A stretch of DNA of 64,000 bases from contig CAVPJW010000006.1 of assembly GCA_963705525.1 (NCBI GenBank), positions 372,001 to 436,000 of the forward strand, in the 5' to 3' direction. Source of the stretch: CAVPJW01 sp963705525. GTDB taxonomy: Bacteria; Acidobacteriota; Vicinamibacteria; Vicinamibacterales; CAVPJW01. Shown piece after piece: positions 26,227 to 35,138 of this stretch. The translations under genes and the position numbers were made by a program. The notes under the pieces are model-generated. The model ran no database searches, was not told the origin of the DNA, and worked only from the letters and a program-made list of their open reading frames with translations. Within the stretch, counting starts at the first letter, position 1. Each line of letters opens with the position of its first letter.

Positions 26227-28275
26227 ATGGGCTCATTGAGAAAATCGGCGCTCATACGGACCGGCTCCCGACGCGCGGTCCTTGCCGTGGCAGGCACGGT
26301 CGCCGCGATCCTCACGCTCAGCGCGCAGGAAGCGCCGCGATCCTGGACCGCAGAGCTCCAGATGACCGTCAAGCGAATCAATCAGGTAGCGGTGTCGCCC
26401 GACGGGCGGCAGGCGGCCGTAGTCGTGTCTGAGGCTCGCATGGATGGCGAGCAGAGCGAGTGGCTGTCGCAGATTCACGTGGCGCGAACGGATGGTTCGC
26501 GCACGCTGCAGCTGACACGCGGGGACAAGTCGGCTACCTGGGCCCGCTGGTCGCCAGATGGCGAATCCCTCGCGTTCATCTCGGCACGGAGCGGCAAACC
26601 CGGAGTCTGGCGGATCTGGCTGCAGGGCGGCGAAGCCGAGAAAGTCACCGACGAAAAAGGCAGCGTCTCGGCATTCGAGTGGGCGCCCGACGGCAAGTCG
26701 ATTGCCTTCGTCATGACCGATCCGAAGACGGACGACGAGGAGAAAGCGGAAAAAGAGAAGCGAGACTGGCGCACCATCGACGAGAACATCAAATACGGGC
26801 GACTTTATGTCGTGACGGTTGACGGGGACGCCTCCTCAGGCCGTTCGTCACGCCGGCTCACCACGGCCGACTATCACGTCACGGATCTCGACTGGGCTCC
26901 CGACGGCCAGAGCATCGTCTTTTCGCATCAACCGTCGCCGAAGGCCGACGATTGGACGAAATCGGATGTGTCGGTGGTGACGACAGGAAACGGTGCGGTG
27001 AAGCCGCTGGCTGCGAGTACGGCCGCTGAGCAATCGCCGCGATACTCGCCGGACGGCAAATGGATCGCGTTTGCGAAGAGCGTCACCCCGCCGAGCTGGG
27101 CGTTTCATTCCATCGTTCACCTGATGCCGGCCGGCGGCGGCGAGTCGCGGGCGCTCGCCGAGACGGCGGATGGGCAACCGACGATCGTTGGCTGGTCCAC
27201 TGACGGCAGCCGAGTTTTCTTTACGGAATCCGAAGGTGTGATTCCTCGGTTGTTCGCTCTTCCTGTGGACGGCAAACCGGCGTCGGCGGTGGAATCGCAG
27301 CCGCTCGTCGTGTCCGCCGCGAGTCTCGGTCAGAAGGGCCGGATGGTCGGCTTTGTCAGCCAGTGGTCCAATCGGGCCCCGGAAGCCTTCGTGGCCAGTC
27401 TCGAAGGCGACACGAAGCCCACTCAGGTCACGCACGTGCAGGACGTCGGCAGCATCGCGACCGCTGACAGCGAGGCCATCAGTTGGAACGCGCCGGACGG
27501 CCAGCGAGTCGAGGGCATCCTGACGTACCCGGCCGGTTACCAGAAAGGCACGCGAGCACCCTTGCTCGTCGTCATTCACGGAGGACCGACCGGAGTCTTT
27601 TCACAGACGTTCATCGGCGCCGCCAGCCCCTATCCTGTTGCGACCTTCGCCGCGCGTGGATACGCCATCCTGCGCTGCAATGTCCGTGGCAGCAGCGGTT
27701 ATGGCTCAAAGTTCCGCCATGCGAATCTGGTGGACTGGGGAGGAGGCGACTACCGCGACATCATGTCTGGCGTTGACCATGTCGTGCAGATGGGCGTGGC
27801 CGATCCCGAGCGCCTTGGCGTGATGGGCTGGAGCTACGGAGGCTATATGACCTCCTGGATCCTCACGCAGACCAAGCGCTTCAAGGCCGCCTCGGTTGGC
27901 GCCGGTGTCACGAATCTCATGAGCTTCACCGGAACATCAGATATTCCCAGCTTCCTCCCGTACTACTTCGGAGGTGAACACTGGGACAAGTTCGACGCCT
28001 GGCGCTCACATTCGGCGATGTTCAACGTGAAGGGTGTCAGCACACCGACGCTGATTCAGCACGGCGAGGCTGATCCACGCGTGCCCGTGTCGCAGGGGTA
28101 CGAGTTCTACAATGCGCTCAGGCGGCAGGGTGTGACCACGAAGATGACGGTCTATCCGCGGCAGCCGCACGGGTTCGAAGAGCCTAAGATGACGCTCGAT
28201 CTGGAGAGAGCGAATCTCGATTGGTTCGACAGGTTCCTCGGGCGAACAGCGACGACCAGCAGTTCAAAACCCTGA
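26227..28275 (+). CDS. exported S9-family (prolyl oligopeptidase-type) serine peptidase
   Basis: 682-residue secreted peptidase. A signal peptide (RRAVLAVAGTVAAILTLSAQ) is followed by a beta-propeller of WD40-like/TolB-like repeats (SPDGRQAAVVVSEAR, WSPDGESLAFISAR, WAPDGKSIAFV, SPDGKWIAFAKSV) over about residues 50-410. The alpha/beta-hydrolase domain follows: VVIHGGPTGVFSQ (oxyanion region), LGVMGWSYGGYMTS (catalytic Ser), HGEADPRVPVSQG (catalytic Asp) and PRQPHGFEEP (catalytic His). AGGAGG lies five bases before the ATG. It is likely an acylaminoacyl- or dipeptidyl-peptidase acting in the periplasm. Confidence 0.92.
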   Translation: MGSLRKSALIRTGSRRAVLAVAGTVAAILTLSAQEAPRSWTAELQMTVKRINQVAVSPDGRQAAVVVSEARMDGEQSEWLSQIHVARTDGSRTLQLTRGDKSATWARWSPDGESLAFISARSGKPGVWRIWLQGGEAEKVTDEKGSVSAFEWAPDGKSIAFVMTDPKTDDEEKAEKEKRDWRTIDENIKYGRLYVVTVDGDASSGRSSRRLTTADYHVTDLDWAPDGQSIVFSHQPSPKADDWTKSDVSVVTTGNGAVKPLAASTAAEQSPRYSPDGKWIAFAKSVTPPSWAFHSIVHLMPAGGGESRALAETADGQPTIVGWSTDGSRVFFTESEGVIPRLFALPVDGKPASAVESQPLVVSAASLGQKGRMVGFVSQWSNRAPEAFVASLEGDTKPTQVTHVQDVGSIATADSEAISWNAPDGQRVEGILTYPAGYQKGTRAPLLVVIHGGPTGVFSQTFIGAASPYPVATFAARGYAILRCNVRGSSGYGSKFRHANLVDWGGGDYRDIMSGVDHVVQMGVADPERLGVMGWSYGGYMTSWILTQTKRFKAASVGAGVTNLMSFTGTSDIPSFLPYYFGGEHWDKFDAWRSHSAMFNVKGVSTPTLIQHGEADPRVPVSQGYEFYNALRRQGVTTKMTVYPRQPHGFEEPKMTLDLERANLDWFDRFLGRTATTSSSKP

Positions 28276-28288
28276 GCACGCTCGCATG

Positions 28289-28314
28289 CCGCTCGGCCAT
28301 CACCGGCCGAGCGG
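28289..28314. terminator. hairpin between convergent genes
   Basis: Perfect 10-bp inverted repeat CCGCTCGGCC/GGCCGAGCGG (28289-28298 and 28305-28314) with a 6-nt loop, between the end of the S9 peptidase gene and the end of the opposing hydrolase gene, whose last codons it includes. There is no long T tract, so termination in either direction is plausible but not certain. Confidence 0.55.
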
Positions 28315-29547
28315 TTCTCCCGGCTTGATGGTGCGGCTGGCAGGAGGCGCGGCTCCCGTCTCGACCCATCGATCGATCAAATCGAACGCCTCACGAACCG
28401 TTGGCAGGTACGAAGGGCCTTCGCGGAGCGCTCGCTGCGTCGCGCCACCGATTCCCATCTGCTTCATCGCGTACTGAAACGACTCGGCCGCATCGTCATT
28501 GCCTGAGATGTGCCAGACCCCGTCGACGCGATACAGGCGACGCAGCGTCAGCGGCTTCGTCGAACCCTCCGCGTTTGCGACCTTTCCATCGTACGCGGCG
28601 ATTTCCTTGATGACGATGTCGTCGTAGGTGCCAACGACTTCGACCGTTGGCACGAGCACTCTTCCGGTCGTATTTTCCCGCGCGACGTTGTCGGCGAATG
28701 GCGTTCGCTGCCGGTATGCGTCGTAGCGGAAGACAGCGAGGTCGTCGTCTGACAAGCCGGTCAGCCCGAGTTGCTCCAGGCTTCGTCGCAGTCCGGCGAA
28801 CGTTGCCGTGCGACCGATGAACGGCCAATACACTCGCGCCCCCGTCGGTGTACCGCTAGCCTCTGCGTATTCGCGCACGAGGTCTGACGAGTCCGGCAAT
28901 CCGGGGTTCCGATCTGGATCGACTCGAGGCCAGAGGCGCGCGAGTTGTGCCTGACGGTTGAGTCGTGTGGGGACGTCCCCGTTGGCGCCGGCGACGATCA
29001 CAATCGCGTCGTAGACTCTGGCGGGATCCTCCGACGCGTAGCGAGCGATCCCCCCGCCCATCGACAGACCGACGAGATACGTCCGGGTCGGCGCACGGAA
29101 ACCGGCCGCCGCCAGCCGAGTTCGTGCGTATCGGGTGAACTCGTACACGAGGGACTGGCCCTCGCGCGTTCCGGAAATACCGTCCCGGTCCAGGCTGGCG
29201 TATGAAAATCCACGGTCCAGGGCATGAGCGCCGATGAGATCGTCCAGTGCGGTTTCTGCCGTTCCGGCGGGCGTTCCGTCGGCATGACGCTCGATTCCAC
29301 CCGAGCCGCCATGTGCGCCGACGACCAGCTTGCTATTCCATTTATCCTGAGCCTTCGGGTAGCGCACCACGTAGCGCTTTCGAACTGGCTCGCCTCTGAC
29401 GATTGAATCGAACAAGCCTCGCTCTTCTACACACGTGATGCCACGCGTGTTGGTGATCTCCACCACATTGACGGTTGCATCCTGCGCGTGTGCGGCCGTC
29501 ACAAGGCACACGAGCAAGGCGCCGGCAGAGAGAATCGATCGATTCAT
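28300..29547 (-). CDS. exported alpha/beta-hydrolase, function unknown
   Basis: 415-residue secreted protein with a clear signal peptide (MNRSILSAGALLVCLVTAAHAQ). The body has the alpha/beta-hydrolase fold: KLVVGAHGGSGG at the oxyanion turn, GFSYASLDRDGISG, and the nucleophile elbow TYLVGLSMGGGIARYASE (Ser in GLSMGG). VWHISGNDDAAESFQYA near the C-terminus may hold the histidine. The size and the ARVYDAIVIVAGANGD segment resemble tannase/feruloyl-esterase-like or uncharacterised serine hydrolases. The substrate is unknown. It lies upstream of the S9 gene in convergent orientation, and 15 bp after the cupin gene on its own strand. Confidence 0.8.
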   Translation of the reverse strand: MNRSILSAGALLVCLVTAAHAQDATVNVVEITNTRGITCVEERGLFDSIVRGEPVRKRYVVRYPKAQDKWNSKLVVGAHGGSGGIERHADGTPAGTAETALDDLIGAHALDRGFSYASLDRDGISGTREGQSLVYEFTRYARTRLAAAGFRAPTRTYLVGLSMGGGIARYASEDPARVYDAIVIVAGANGDVPTRLNRQAQLARLWPRVDPDRNPGLPDSSDLVREYAEASGTPTGARVYWPFIGRTATFAGLRRSLEQLGLTGLSDDDLAVFRYDAYRQRTPFADNVARENTTGRVLVPTVEVVGTYDDIVIKEIAAYDGKVANAEGSTKPLTLRRLYRVDGVWHISGNDDAAESFQYAMKQMGIGGATQRALREGPSYLPTVREAFDLIDRWVETGAAPPASRTIKPGEPLGR

Positions 29548-29562
29548 CGTCTCTGGCGGTCG

Positions 29563-29946
29563 CTATGGGTTCTTGAGCTCGACGACGATGACCTCGATGG
29601 GCTTGTCCGAGTCATTGACGTCGGCATGCTTCTCACCCGGAGGATCGGCGGTCAGCCAATAAGCCTTGCCGGTTTCCCAAGTGACGGGCGTGGACTCTCC
29701 CGACTCCTTGGCGATCTTGATCGTGCCGCCCACGAGCGCGACGAGTGCCCGCGGATGCTCATGCCGGTGCATCGTCAGCGGTTGCTTGGGCATGATGATG
29801 GACTTCCACACCTTGACGTGCTCGTTCTCGAACTGGGGAATCCGGCGCGTTTCATTCTGCTGGCGGGCCAGCGCGACGCTCGCTCCCAGCGCGGCCAGAA
29901 TGATTCCGGCTCCGATGGCGTGAATGACGTGACGCGAAGACGACAT
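29563..29946 (-). CDS. exported small cupin protein
   Basis: 127-residue protein. The N-terminus is a signal or anchor segment (HAIGAGIILAALGASVALA). It is followed by a single cupin domain with MHRHEHPRALVALVGGTI (metal-binding HxHxHP) and, later, PPGEKHADVNDS carrying the fourth ligand. A mononuclear metal site is likely, but the activity is unknown. ATG 29946 is used because AAGGAG lies five bases upstream; an in-frame GTG two codons earlier overlaps that site. The hydrolase gene follows 15 bp later on the same strand, so both are probably co-transcribed. Confidence 0.8.
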   Translation of the reverse strand: MSSSRHVIHAIGAGIILAALGASVALARQQNETRRIPQFENEHVKVWKSIIMPKQPLTMHRHEHPRALVALVGGTIKIAKESGESTPVTWETGKAYWLTADPPGEKHADVNDSDKPIEVIVVELKNP

Positions 29947-30052
29947 GAACACTCCTTTTCATAGTGGGATATCAGGTGCCCGAACAGATTGTATGCGGCG
30001 ATTTTAGATTGCAAACCAGGCATCGCTCAAAATACTCTTTCACCGACCCGAC

Positions 30053-31234
30053 ATGTCGTCATCGCTGGCAAGAGGTCCCCGCTTCCTGGGCAGAATGAGG
30101 TTCCAACCACTCCGCGCTGGACAGCCCATCGATCGCCGACTCATCCTGCAGACCGCACTCGCCACGCTTGGCGCGGCTATGGTGCCTGGGTGCGCTGCGC
30201 GATCGGCTCCCAGCGTCGACACTGCACCTCACCGGTCGTTTGCCCCCGTACTCGTGTCCCGAGATCGCATCATTCGAACCGTCGTCGGGCTCCGGCCGTT
30301 TAGGCCGTCGGGGTTCGTGGTCAAGGTTGAGAAGCTGGATCAGAAAGTCGTGGTTCATAACTACGGCCACGGTGGAGGCGGAGTGACGCTGTCGTGGGGC
30401 ACGTCGCATCTGGCCGTGGACGAGGCGATGAAGGCGGGGCAGACGAAGTTCGCGGTCATCGGATCCGGGGCCGTTGGACTGGCCACCGCCCGGCTCATTC
30501 AGAAGCGAGGCGGCGAGGTCACCATTTATGCGAAGGACCTTCCTCCCGCGACCACGTCGAACATCGCCGGTGCGCAGTGGTCCCCCTACTCCGTGTTCGA
30601 TTCAGACAAGCAGACTCCTGAGTTCAAGGCGCAGTTCGAGCGGGCGTCACGTCTGTCGAATCGCTACTTTCAGGACCTTGTCGGCGATGTCTATGGGGTG
30701 CGCTGGATCGAGAACTACGCGTTCGGGGACACGCCTCCGACGCCCAGCGAGGATCCGCTGCAGGATCTCTTCCACTGGGCCAGAGATCTACAGCCTGGCG
30801 AGCATCCGTTCCCGGCGCGGTACGTTCACCGCTTCGTGACGATGCTGGTCGAACCGCCGATCTACCTGACGGCGCTGACCCGAGACTTTCTCCTGGCCGG
30901 CGGCAAGGTTGTCGTGCGTGAGTTTCCGGACGTGCCGTCCGTGCTGACGCTTCCCGAGCAAGTCATCATGAACTGCACCGGGCTCGGCGCCCGAGCGCTC
31001 TTTGGTGATCAGGAGCTCACGCCGATCAAAGGACAGCTCACGATCCTTCTGCCCCAACCCGAGATCGACTACATCGTCCTCGGCGACGACCGGTACATGT
31101 TTCCACGGCGCGATGGCATTCTCCTGGGCGGCACCCACGAGCGCGGCGAGTGGTCTCTCGAGCCGAACATCGAAGCCATGGACCGCATTCTGGCCGGTCA
31201 CACGCAGTTCTTCCAGACCATGAAGCCCAGTTGA
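30053..31234 (+). CDS. FAD-dependent oxidoreductase, D-amino-acid oxidase-like, Tat-type or lipoprotein N-terminus
   Basis: 393-residue flavoprotein. Residues about 140-160 hold the FAD dinucleotide-binding loop (FAVIGSGAVGLATARLIQKRG). Later features typical of D-amino-acid oxidases are SNIAGAQWSPYSVF, IMNCTGLGARALFGD, the PIKGQLTILLP strand and LLGGTHERGEWS at the C-terminus. The first ~45 residues contain DRRLILQTALATLGAAMVPGC, which could be a twin-arginine signal ending in a lipobox-like cysteine. Between them lies ~90 residues that include a glycine-rich GHGGGGVTLSWG segment, which resembles the substrate/flavin loop normally found near the C-terminus of such enzymes. No good ribosome-binding site is visible. 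Confidence 0.82.
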   Translation: MSSSLARGPRFLGRMRFQPLRAGQPIDRRLILQTALATLGAAMVPGCAARSAPSVDTAPHRSFAPVLVSRDRIIRTVVGLRPFRPSGFVVKVEKLDQKVVVHNYGHGGGGVTLSWGTSHLAVDEAMKAGQTKFAVIGSGAVGLATARLIQKRGGEVTIYAKDLPPATTSNIAGAQWSPYSVFDSDKQTPEFKAQFERASRLSNRYFQDLVGDVYGVRWIENYAFGDTPPTPSEDPLQDLFHWARDLQPGEHPFPARYVHRFVTMLVEPPIYLTALTRDFLLAGGKVVVREFPDVPSVLTLPEQVIMNCTGLGARALFGDQELTPIKGQLTILLPQPEIDYIVLGDDRYMFPRRDGILLGGTHERGEWSLEPNIEAMDRILAGHTQFFQTMKPS

Positions 31235-31250
31235 GTCCGGGCCTGAGATT

Positions 31251-32231
31251 CTACAGTCCAAGAAGCTTCACTGCGTTCCCACCATAGATGCCGGCGCGAT
31301 CCTGTTCCCGGATCTCGAGCGCCGCGATGCTCTCGAGCATCAGCTTCAGGCTGCCGATTTGATGCGGATAGTCGCTGCCCGCCAGAATGTGGTCAGCACC
31401 GGCAAACTCGATCGCGAGACGGAGAGCCTTGACGTCAAAATTCACCGTGTCGTAGTAGAACCGCTTGAGTATCTGGCTCGGCGGGCGGTCGATGTGCTCC
31501 CGGCATTCCTTGAATGCGTGAAACCCCCGATCGAGGCGTTCGGCCAGATAGGGAATCGCGCCGCCCAGATGTCCCAGCACCCAGCGGATCTTCGAAAACC
31601 GGTCAGGGACGCCGGTGAATACCAGTCTCGCCGCCGCGAGCGTCGTATCGAACAGGAACCCGACGAGCGGCATCAGCCAGTATTCCGTCATGGCCTCGAC
31701 ACCAACCGGGTCGATCGGATGGATGTACAGGACGAGGCCAAGATCGTTGGCCGCTTCGTAGAGCGGCCAGTATCGCTCGTCGGCCAGCGCCACTCCGTTG
31801 ACGTTGCTGAAGAGCATTGCGCCCGGCAGGCGGAGATCGGTCGCCGCCCGCTTCAACTCCGTCACAGACGCGCGCGGATCGTTCAGCGGCAGGGTTGCCA
31901 GCGCCGTGAACCGCGCGCTTCGGGTCGCGACGATCTCGGCGAGCGCGTCATTGACCATGCTCGCCAGACGCACGGCCCGTTCGGGCGGCTCGATGTGCGT
32001 TCCCGGCGACGTAAACGTCAGCACCTGCTTGTCGATGCCGGCCCGCTCGAGGACTCCTGTGCGGTATTCGATGTCGCGATGTCCCGGCACGACGATGTTG
32101 TAGTCGCCAGGATAGTGGAGCAGGGGATTGCCCTCGTCATCGATGGTGACCCTGACATTGCTCGGACCCGATCGCACCGCATCGAGATAGGCGGGCGGGT
32201 AATAGTGGTTATGAAAATCAACGATCGGCAT
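31251..32231 (-). CDS. amidohydrolase-2 family protein (ACMSD-like decarboxylase/hydrolase)
   Basis: 326-residue TIM-barrel metalloenzyme of the ACMSD/gamma-resorcylate decarboxylase group. Metal and active-site features: VDFHNHYYPP (HxH), LYIHPIDPVG (His), VLGHLGGAIPYLAERLDRG (His of the catalytic pair) and ILAGSDYPH (metal Asp). It likely acts on a carboxylated aromatic or related cyclic compound. ATG 32231 is taken as the start because it opens directly into the first barrel strand. The start overlaps the end of the APC permease gene by 14 bp, so the enzyme and the transporter are translationally coupled. Confidence 0.87.
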   Translation of the reverse strand: MPIVDFHNHYYPPAYLDAVRSGPSNVRVTIDDEGNPLLHYPGDYNIVVPGHRDIEYRTGVLERAGIDKQVLTFTSPGTHIEPPERAVRLASMVNDALAEIVATRSARFTALATLPLNDPRASVTELKRAATDLRLPGAMLFSNVNGVALADERYWPLYEAANDLGLVLYIHPIDPVGVEAMTEYWLMPLVGFLFDTTLAAARLVFTGVPDRFSKIRWVLGHLGGAIPYLAERLDRGFHAFKECREHIDRPPSQILKRFYYDTVNFDVKALRLAIEFAGADHILAGSDYPHQIGSLKLMLESIAALEIREQDRAGIYGGNAVKLLGL

Positions 32232-33564
32232 GCGGACGAACTCCTTGTGCGCGCGATCGCCGTACACCGAGCTCGTAAACGGGCAGTCCGGCCGCGACGA
32301 GCAGGAGCCCGATCGTGCTCTCGCGCGGATCCGACACGATCTGGTTGATGACGATAACGGCGGAGGACACGGCGAAGATCGCGGGCGTCCACGGATAGCC
32401 CCACATCCGATACGCCGGGGCGTAGCCGCTTCGTCCGCGCAGGAGAAAGAGTGCTGCGGCCATCAGGCCGAAGAAGATCCATTCCGTGTAGATCACCCGG
32501 GTGAACAGCTGCCGGTACGTCCCGGTGGCAATCAGCACGGACGACCAGAAGGCTTGCAGGACGATGGCCCTGTGAGGCGTGTGGAAACGCGGGTGGATCT
32601 GTCCGATCCAGCTGAAAAGCAGCCCGTCTTTCGCCATCGCGTAGTACACCCTGGGTCCGGCCAGGACAATGCCTGTCAGCGATCCGAGCGTGGAAAACAC
32701 GACGAGACCCGACACCATGGCCGCGCCCATGGGACCCACGAGCACGCCCGCCGCGTCGGCCGCGACACGAGACGACGAGATGACGGCCTGAATGGGCAGG
32801 ACGTGCAGATAGGCTGCGTTCAGCGCCACATAACAGAGCGTGACGATCAGAATGCCGAGCATCAGGGCGCGAGGAATCGTGCGTTCAGGATCCACGGTCT
32901 CCTCGGCGCTGTAGGTCACCATATGCCAGCCGCCAAATGCGAACAGGCCGGCAATCAGGGCCAGGACGAAACTGCTTGGATGGAGCGATCCGGCTGGACC
33001 GAGTGTGACCGACGCTTGCGCAGTTTCCGGCCTCCCACCAAACAGGAATCCCGCCGCGATAAGGATGGCGATGGCGAAGACCTTCCCCACGGTGAAGAAC
33101 GTCTGCACGCGGCTCCCGTGGGTCACGCCGACATAGTTGATGGCCGACAGCAGGACGACGGCGGCGATGCCGACGAGGCGGATGCCGAGGTCGTCGAGTT
33201 CGACGAAGAAGCCGACGTACCGCGAAAACACCACGGCGATGGCGGCGATAATGCCGGAGTGCATGCTCCAGAACATCGCCCAGCCCCACAGAAATCCGAG
33301 GGCCGGGGAGAAAGCCCGCCGAAGGAACACATAGACGCCACCCGTCTCGGGATACGCCGAGGCCAGTTCAGCGCAGACGAGCGCGCCGAAGAACGTCAGG
33401 ATGCCTGAGAAGGTCCAGGCCAGGATCACGCCCGTCAGCGTGGGGGCGTGCCGCGTGATCTCCGATGGCTGGACGAATATCGACGCGCCGATGATGGTAC
33501 CCACCACCAGGGCCGTTGCGTGCGGAAGGCGAATGGATCTCGTGAAGGCCGCGCTCTGGAGCAT
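32218..33564 (-). CDS. APC-superfamily amino acid/amine permease
   Basis: 448-residue inner-membrane transporter with about 12 hydrophobic helices. The first helix ATALVVGTIIGASIFVQPSE carries the GxIIGxGIF-like motif of the APC family, and the second region LTFFGALVCAELASAYPETGG is the equally typical E-L-A-S-A-Y-P string. It probably moves an amino acid or amine, driven by a proton or by exchange. The ATG at 33564 overlaps the last base of the preceding gene's TGA, and the 3' end overlaps the ACMSD-like gene by 14 bp, placing it in the middle of a tightly coupled operon. Confidence 0.9.
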   Translation of the reverse strand: MLQSAAFTRSIRLPHATALVVGTIIGASIFVQPSEITRHAPTLTGVILAWTFSGILTFFGALVCAELASAYPETGGVYVFLRRAFSPALGFLWGWAMFWSMHSGIIAAIAVVFSRYVGFFVELDDLGIRLVGIAAVVLLSAINYVGVTHGSRVQTFFTVGKVFAIAILIAAGFLFGGRPETAQASVTLGPAGSLHPSSFVLALIAGLFAFGGWHMVTYSAEETVDPERTIPRALMLGILIVTLCYVALNAAYLHVLPIQAVISSSRVAADAAGVLVGPMGAAMVSGLVVFSTLGSLTGIVLAGPRVYYAMAKDGLLFSWIGQIHPRFHTPHRAIVLQAFWSSVLIATGTYRQLFTRVIYTEWIFFGLMAAALFLLRGRSGYAPAYRMWGYPWTPAIFAVSSAVIVINQIVSDPRESTIGLLLVAAGLPVYELGVRRSRAQGVRPHADR

Positions 33565-34390
33565 CAATAGAGCACCTGCGCCTCACCTTTCTCGGCGATG
33601 AGACGATCGAAGTGCTCGACGATCTTGTCGCGGCGGGAGAGTACCGCCTTGATTTGGGATCCAGACAGGCGATCGCCCGTGCGGGCCTCGAGTTCCTTTT
33701 GTGTCAGCTGACGCAGGCGATCCAGAACGCTGACCGGTCACATTTCGCCAGATCCTTGGTGCTCTGCAGGTCGGGCCAGTCGCGGAATGCGCGCGTGAAG
33801 TCGATCATCCAGACGTGCCAGTCTTTGGTGATCAAGACATTGGTCAGGTTCCGATCCGAGTCATAGACGAGCTGAGAGAAGACGCGCATCCTGTAGAACT
33901 GCTGGTTCCAGGACTCTGAATCCGGCGAGGACACGCCCTGTTTGAGCCGCTCACCTTCGTCCATGGCCACGTTGTCGATCCACCAGGTGAGCGAGCCGAG
34001 CTTGCCCTGCCAACGGCGCTCGATCGACATGGGCATCATGTTGTCCAGACCGAGAAGCTCCGCGAGATCGTACGCGGCGATGTTGTAGTGGTACGAATCC
34101 ACGAAGTTCAGCTCCATCTTTCCATCGGCAAACGTTTTCTTGCTCTTGCGTTCGTCGACCGACTGAAACAACGCGTCGTGCGTGAGCGACCCCTCGGTCA
34201 GTGTCAGACGGTAAGGATGCGTGATGCCCTTTCCAGCCTCCTTGGCACTGACAATCTTCGCCTTCGCGAGGAACTCGCGCATCTGAGCCTTGGTGAGCTC
34301 CGCAGTGGCTTCTTGCGCCGAGATGCGGTGGGTTGCCGCGCAGAGGCAGCAGGCAATGAACGCGAGCGCCGGGATGGTTCGTGCGCGCAT
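33564..34390 (-). CDS. exported protein-kinase-like protein, frame-disrupted near its 3' end
   Basis: About 275 residues with a signal peptide (RTIPALAFIACCLCAATHRISAQ) after AGGAG. The body resembles kinase-like folds of the HipA/FAM20 kind: SYHYNIAAYDLAELLGLDN, then VYDSDRNLTNVLIT (D-R-N-x-x-N catalytic-loop-like) and WMIDFTRAFRDW (metal Asp region). The kinase assignment is an inference from these motifs. The upstream frame stops at 33704 right after KCDR, but the next frame continues sensibly (VLDRLRQLTQKELEART ... GEAQVLY) to a TGA at 33564 that overlaps the permease ATG. One base appears to be missing near 33737. The overlap supports the longer gene as the real one. Confidence 0.65.
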
Positions 34391-34441
34391 GAGACGCTCC
34401 TTCTTAGTCGGTACTGAGTCACACCCTCGCAGGGCCACAAT

Positions 34442-35083
34442 TCAGGAGACCGGAGAACGGACACGGCGAAAGACGACACAGTATGCATGACCGGACCAGT
34501 CCTCGATCGTCTCCGCCACCTCGAAACCCGAGGCGGCCAGAGTTTCGACGAGGCGGGTGCGTGAGATGCCGTGTCCTCCTTGATGCTCCGGAGTGCCCTG
34601 ATCGAAATCGATGATCGCGAGGCGCCCGCTCGGTCGGAGGGCGGCCCAGAGCGAGGCATTGAACTCGCGATGGTTGCGGATGTGATGATACGCGGCCCTG
34701 ACGAGGATCGCATCACAACAATCCGGTTCGAGGCCCGACTTCTCGTCGGTGGAATAGAGGACCGAGATATTCCCGAAGGGCTGCATGGATCGCTTGAGCA
34801 GCGTGAATTGTTCGGGATCGGCCTCGGTCGCGAAAATGTGGCCGGTCGGACCGACCCGGCGGGACATGTCCACGGACCACTTGCCGCTTCCGGCGATAAC
34901 GTCGGCGCCCGCCGAGCCCGGGGCGAGCGCCAGGACGGACGCGATGCGTCCAGCCTCCTGGTCGAACCCTCGCTGCTGGTCGTAACGCTGAAGGAGCCAG
35001 CCCGCGCCCAGACCGGTCGAGAGAATCGCGGCAAGCGAGACCACGATCCAGATCCACGTTCCCCACTCGATCCGCTTGCTCAC
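34442..35083 (-). CDS. membrane-anchored class I SAM-dependent methyltransferase
   Basis: 213-residue protein with an N-terminal transmembrane segment (WGTWIWIVVSLAAILSTGLGAGWLL) followed by a Rossmann-type methyltransferase domain. ADVIAGSGKWSVDMSRRVG is in the place of the SAM-binding motif I (DxGxGxG, here degenerate), TGHIFATEADPEQ is motif II, and CDAILVRAAYHHI and RLAIIDFDQG are later motifs. The substrate is unknown. The start is taken as GTG 35083, with GGGAG seven bases upstream; a TTG six codons earlier is less likely. It lies 51 bp upstream of the kinase-like gene on the same strand and may belong to that operon. Confidence 0.8.
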   Translation of the reverse strand: MSKRIEWGTWIWIVVSLAAILSTGLGAGWLLQRYDQQRGFDQEAGRIASVLALAPGSAGADVIAGSGKWSVDMSRRVGPTGHIFATEADPEQFTLLKRSMQPFGNISVLYSTDEKSGLEPDCCDAILVRAAYHHIRNHREFNASLWAALRPSGRLAIIDFDQGTPEHQGGHGISRTRLVETLAASGFEVAETIEDWSGHAYCVVFRRVRSPVS

Positions 35084-35138
35084 GGAAGACTCCCTCGCCA
35101 ATCGCTGGTTACGTTGGCTGTCACCGATTGGCGGGCGG

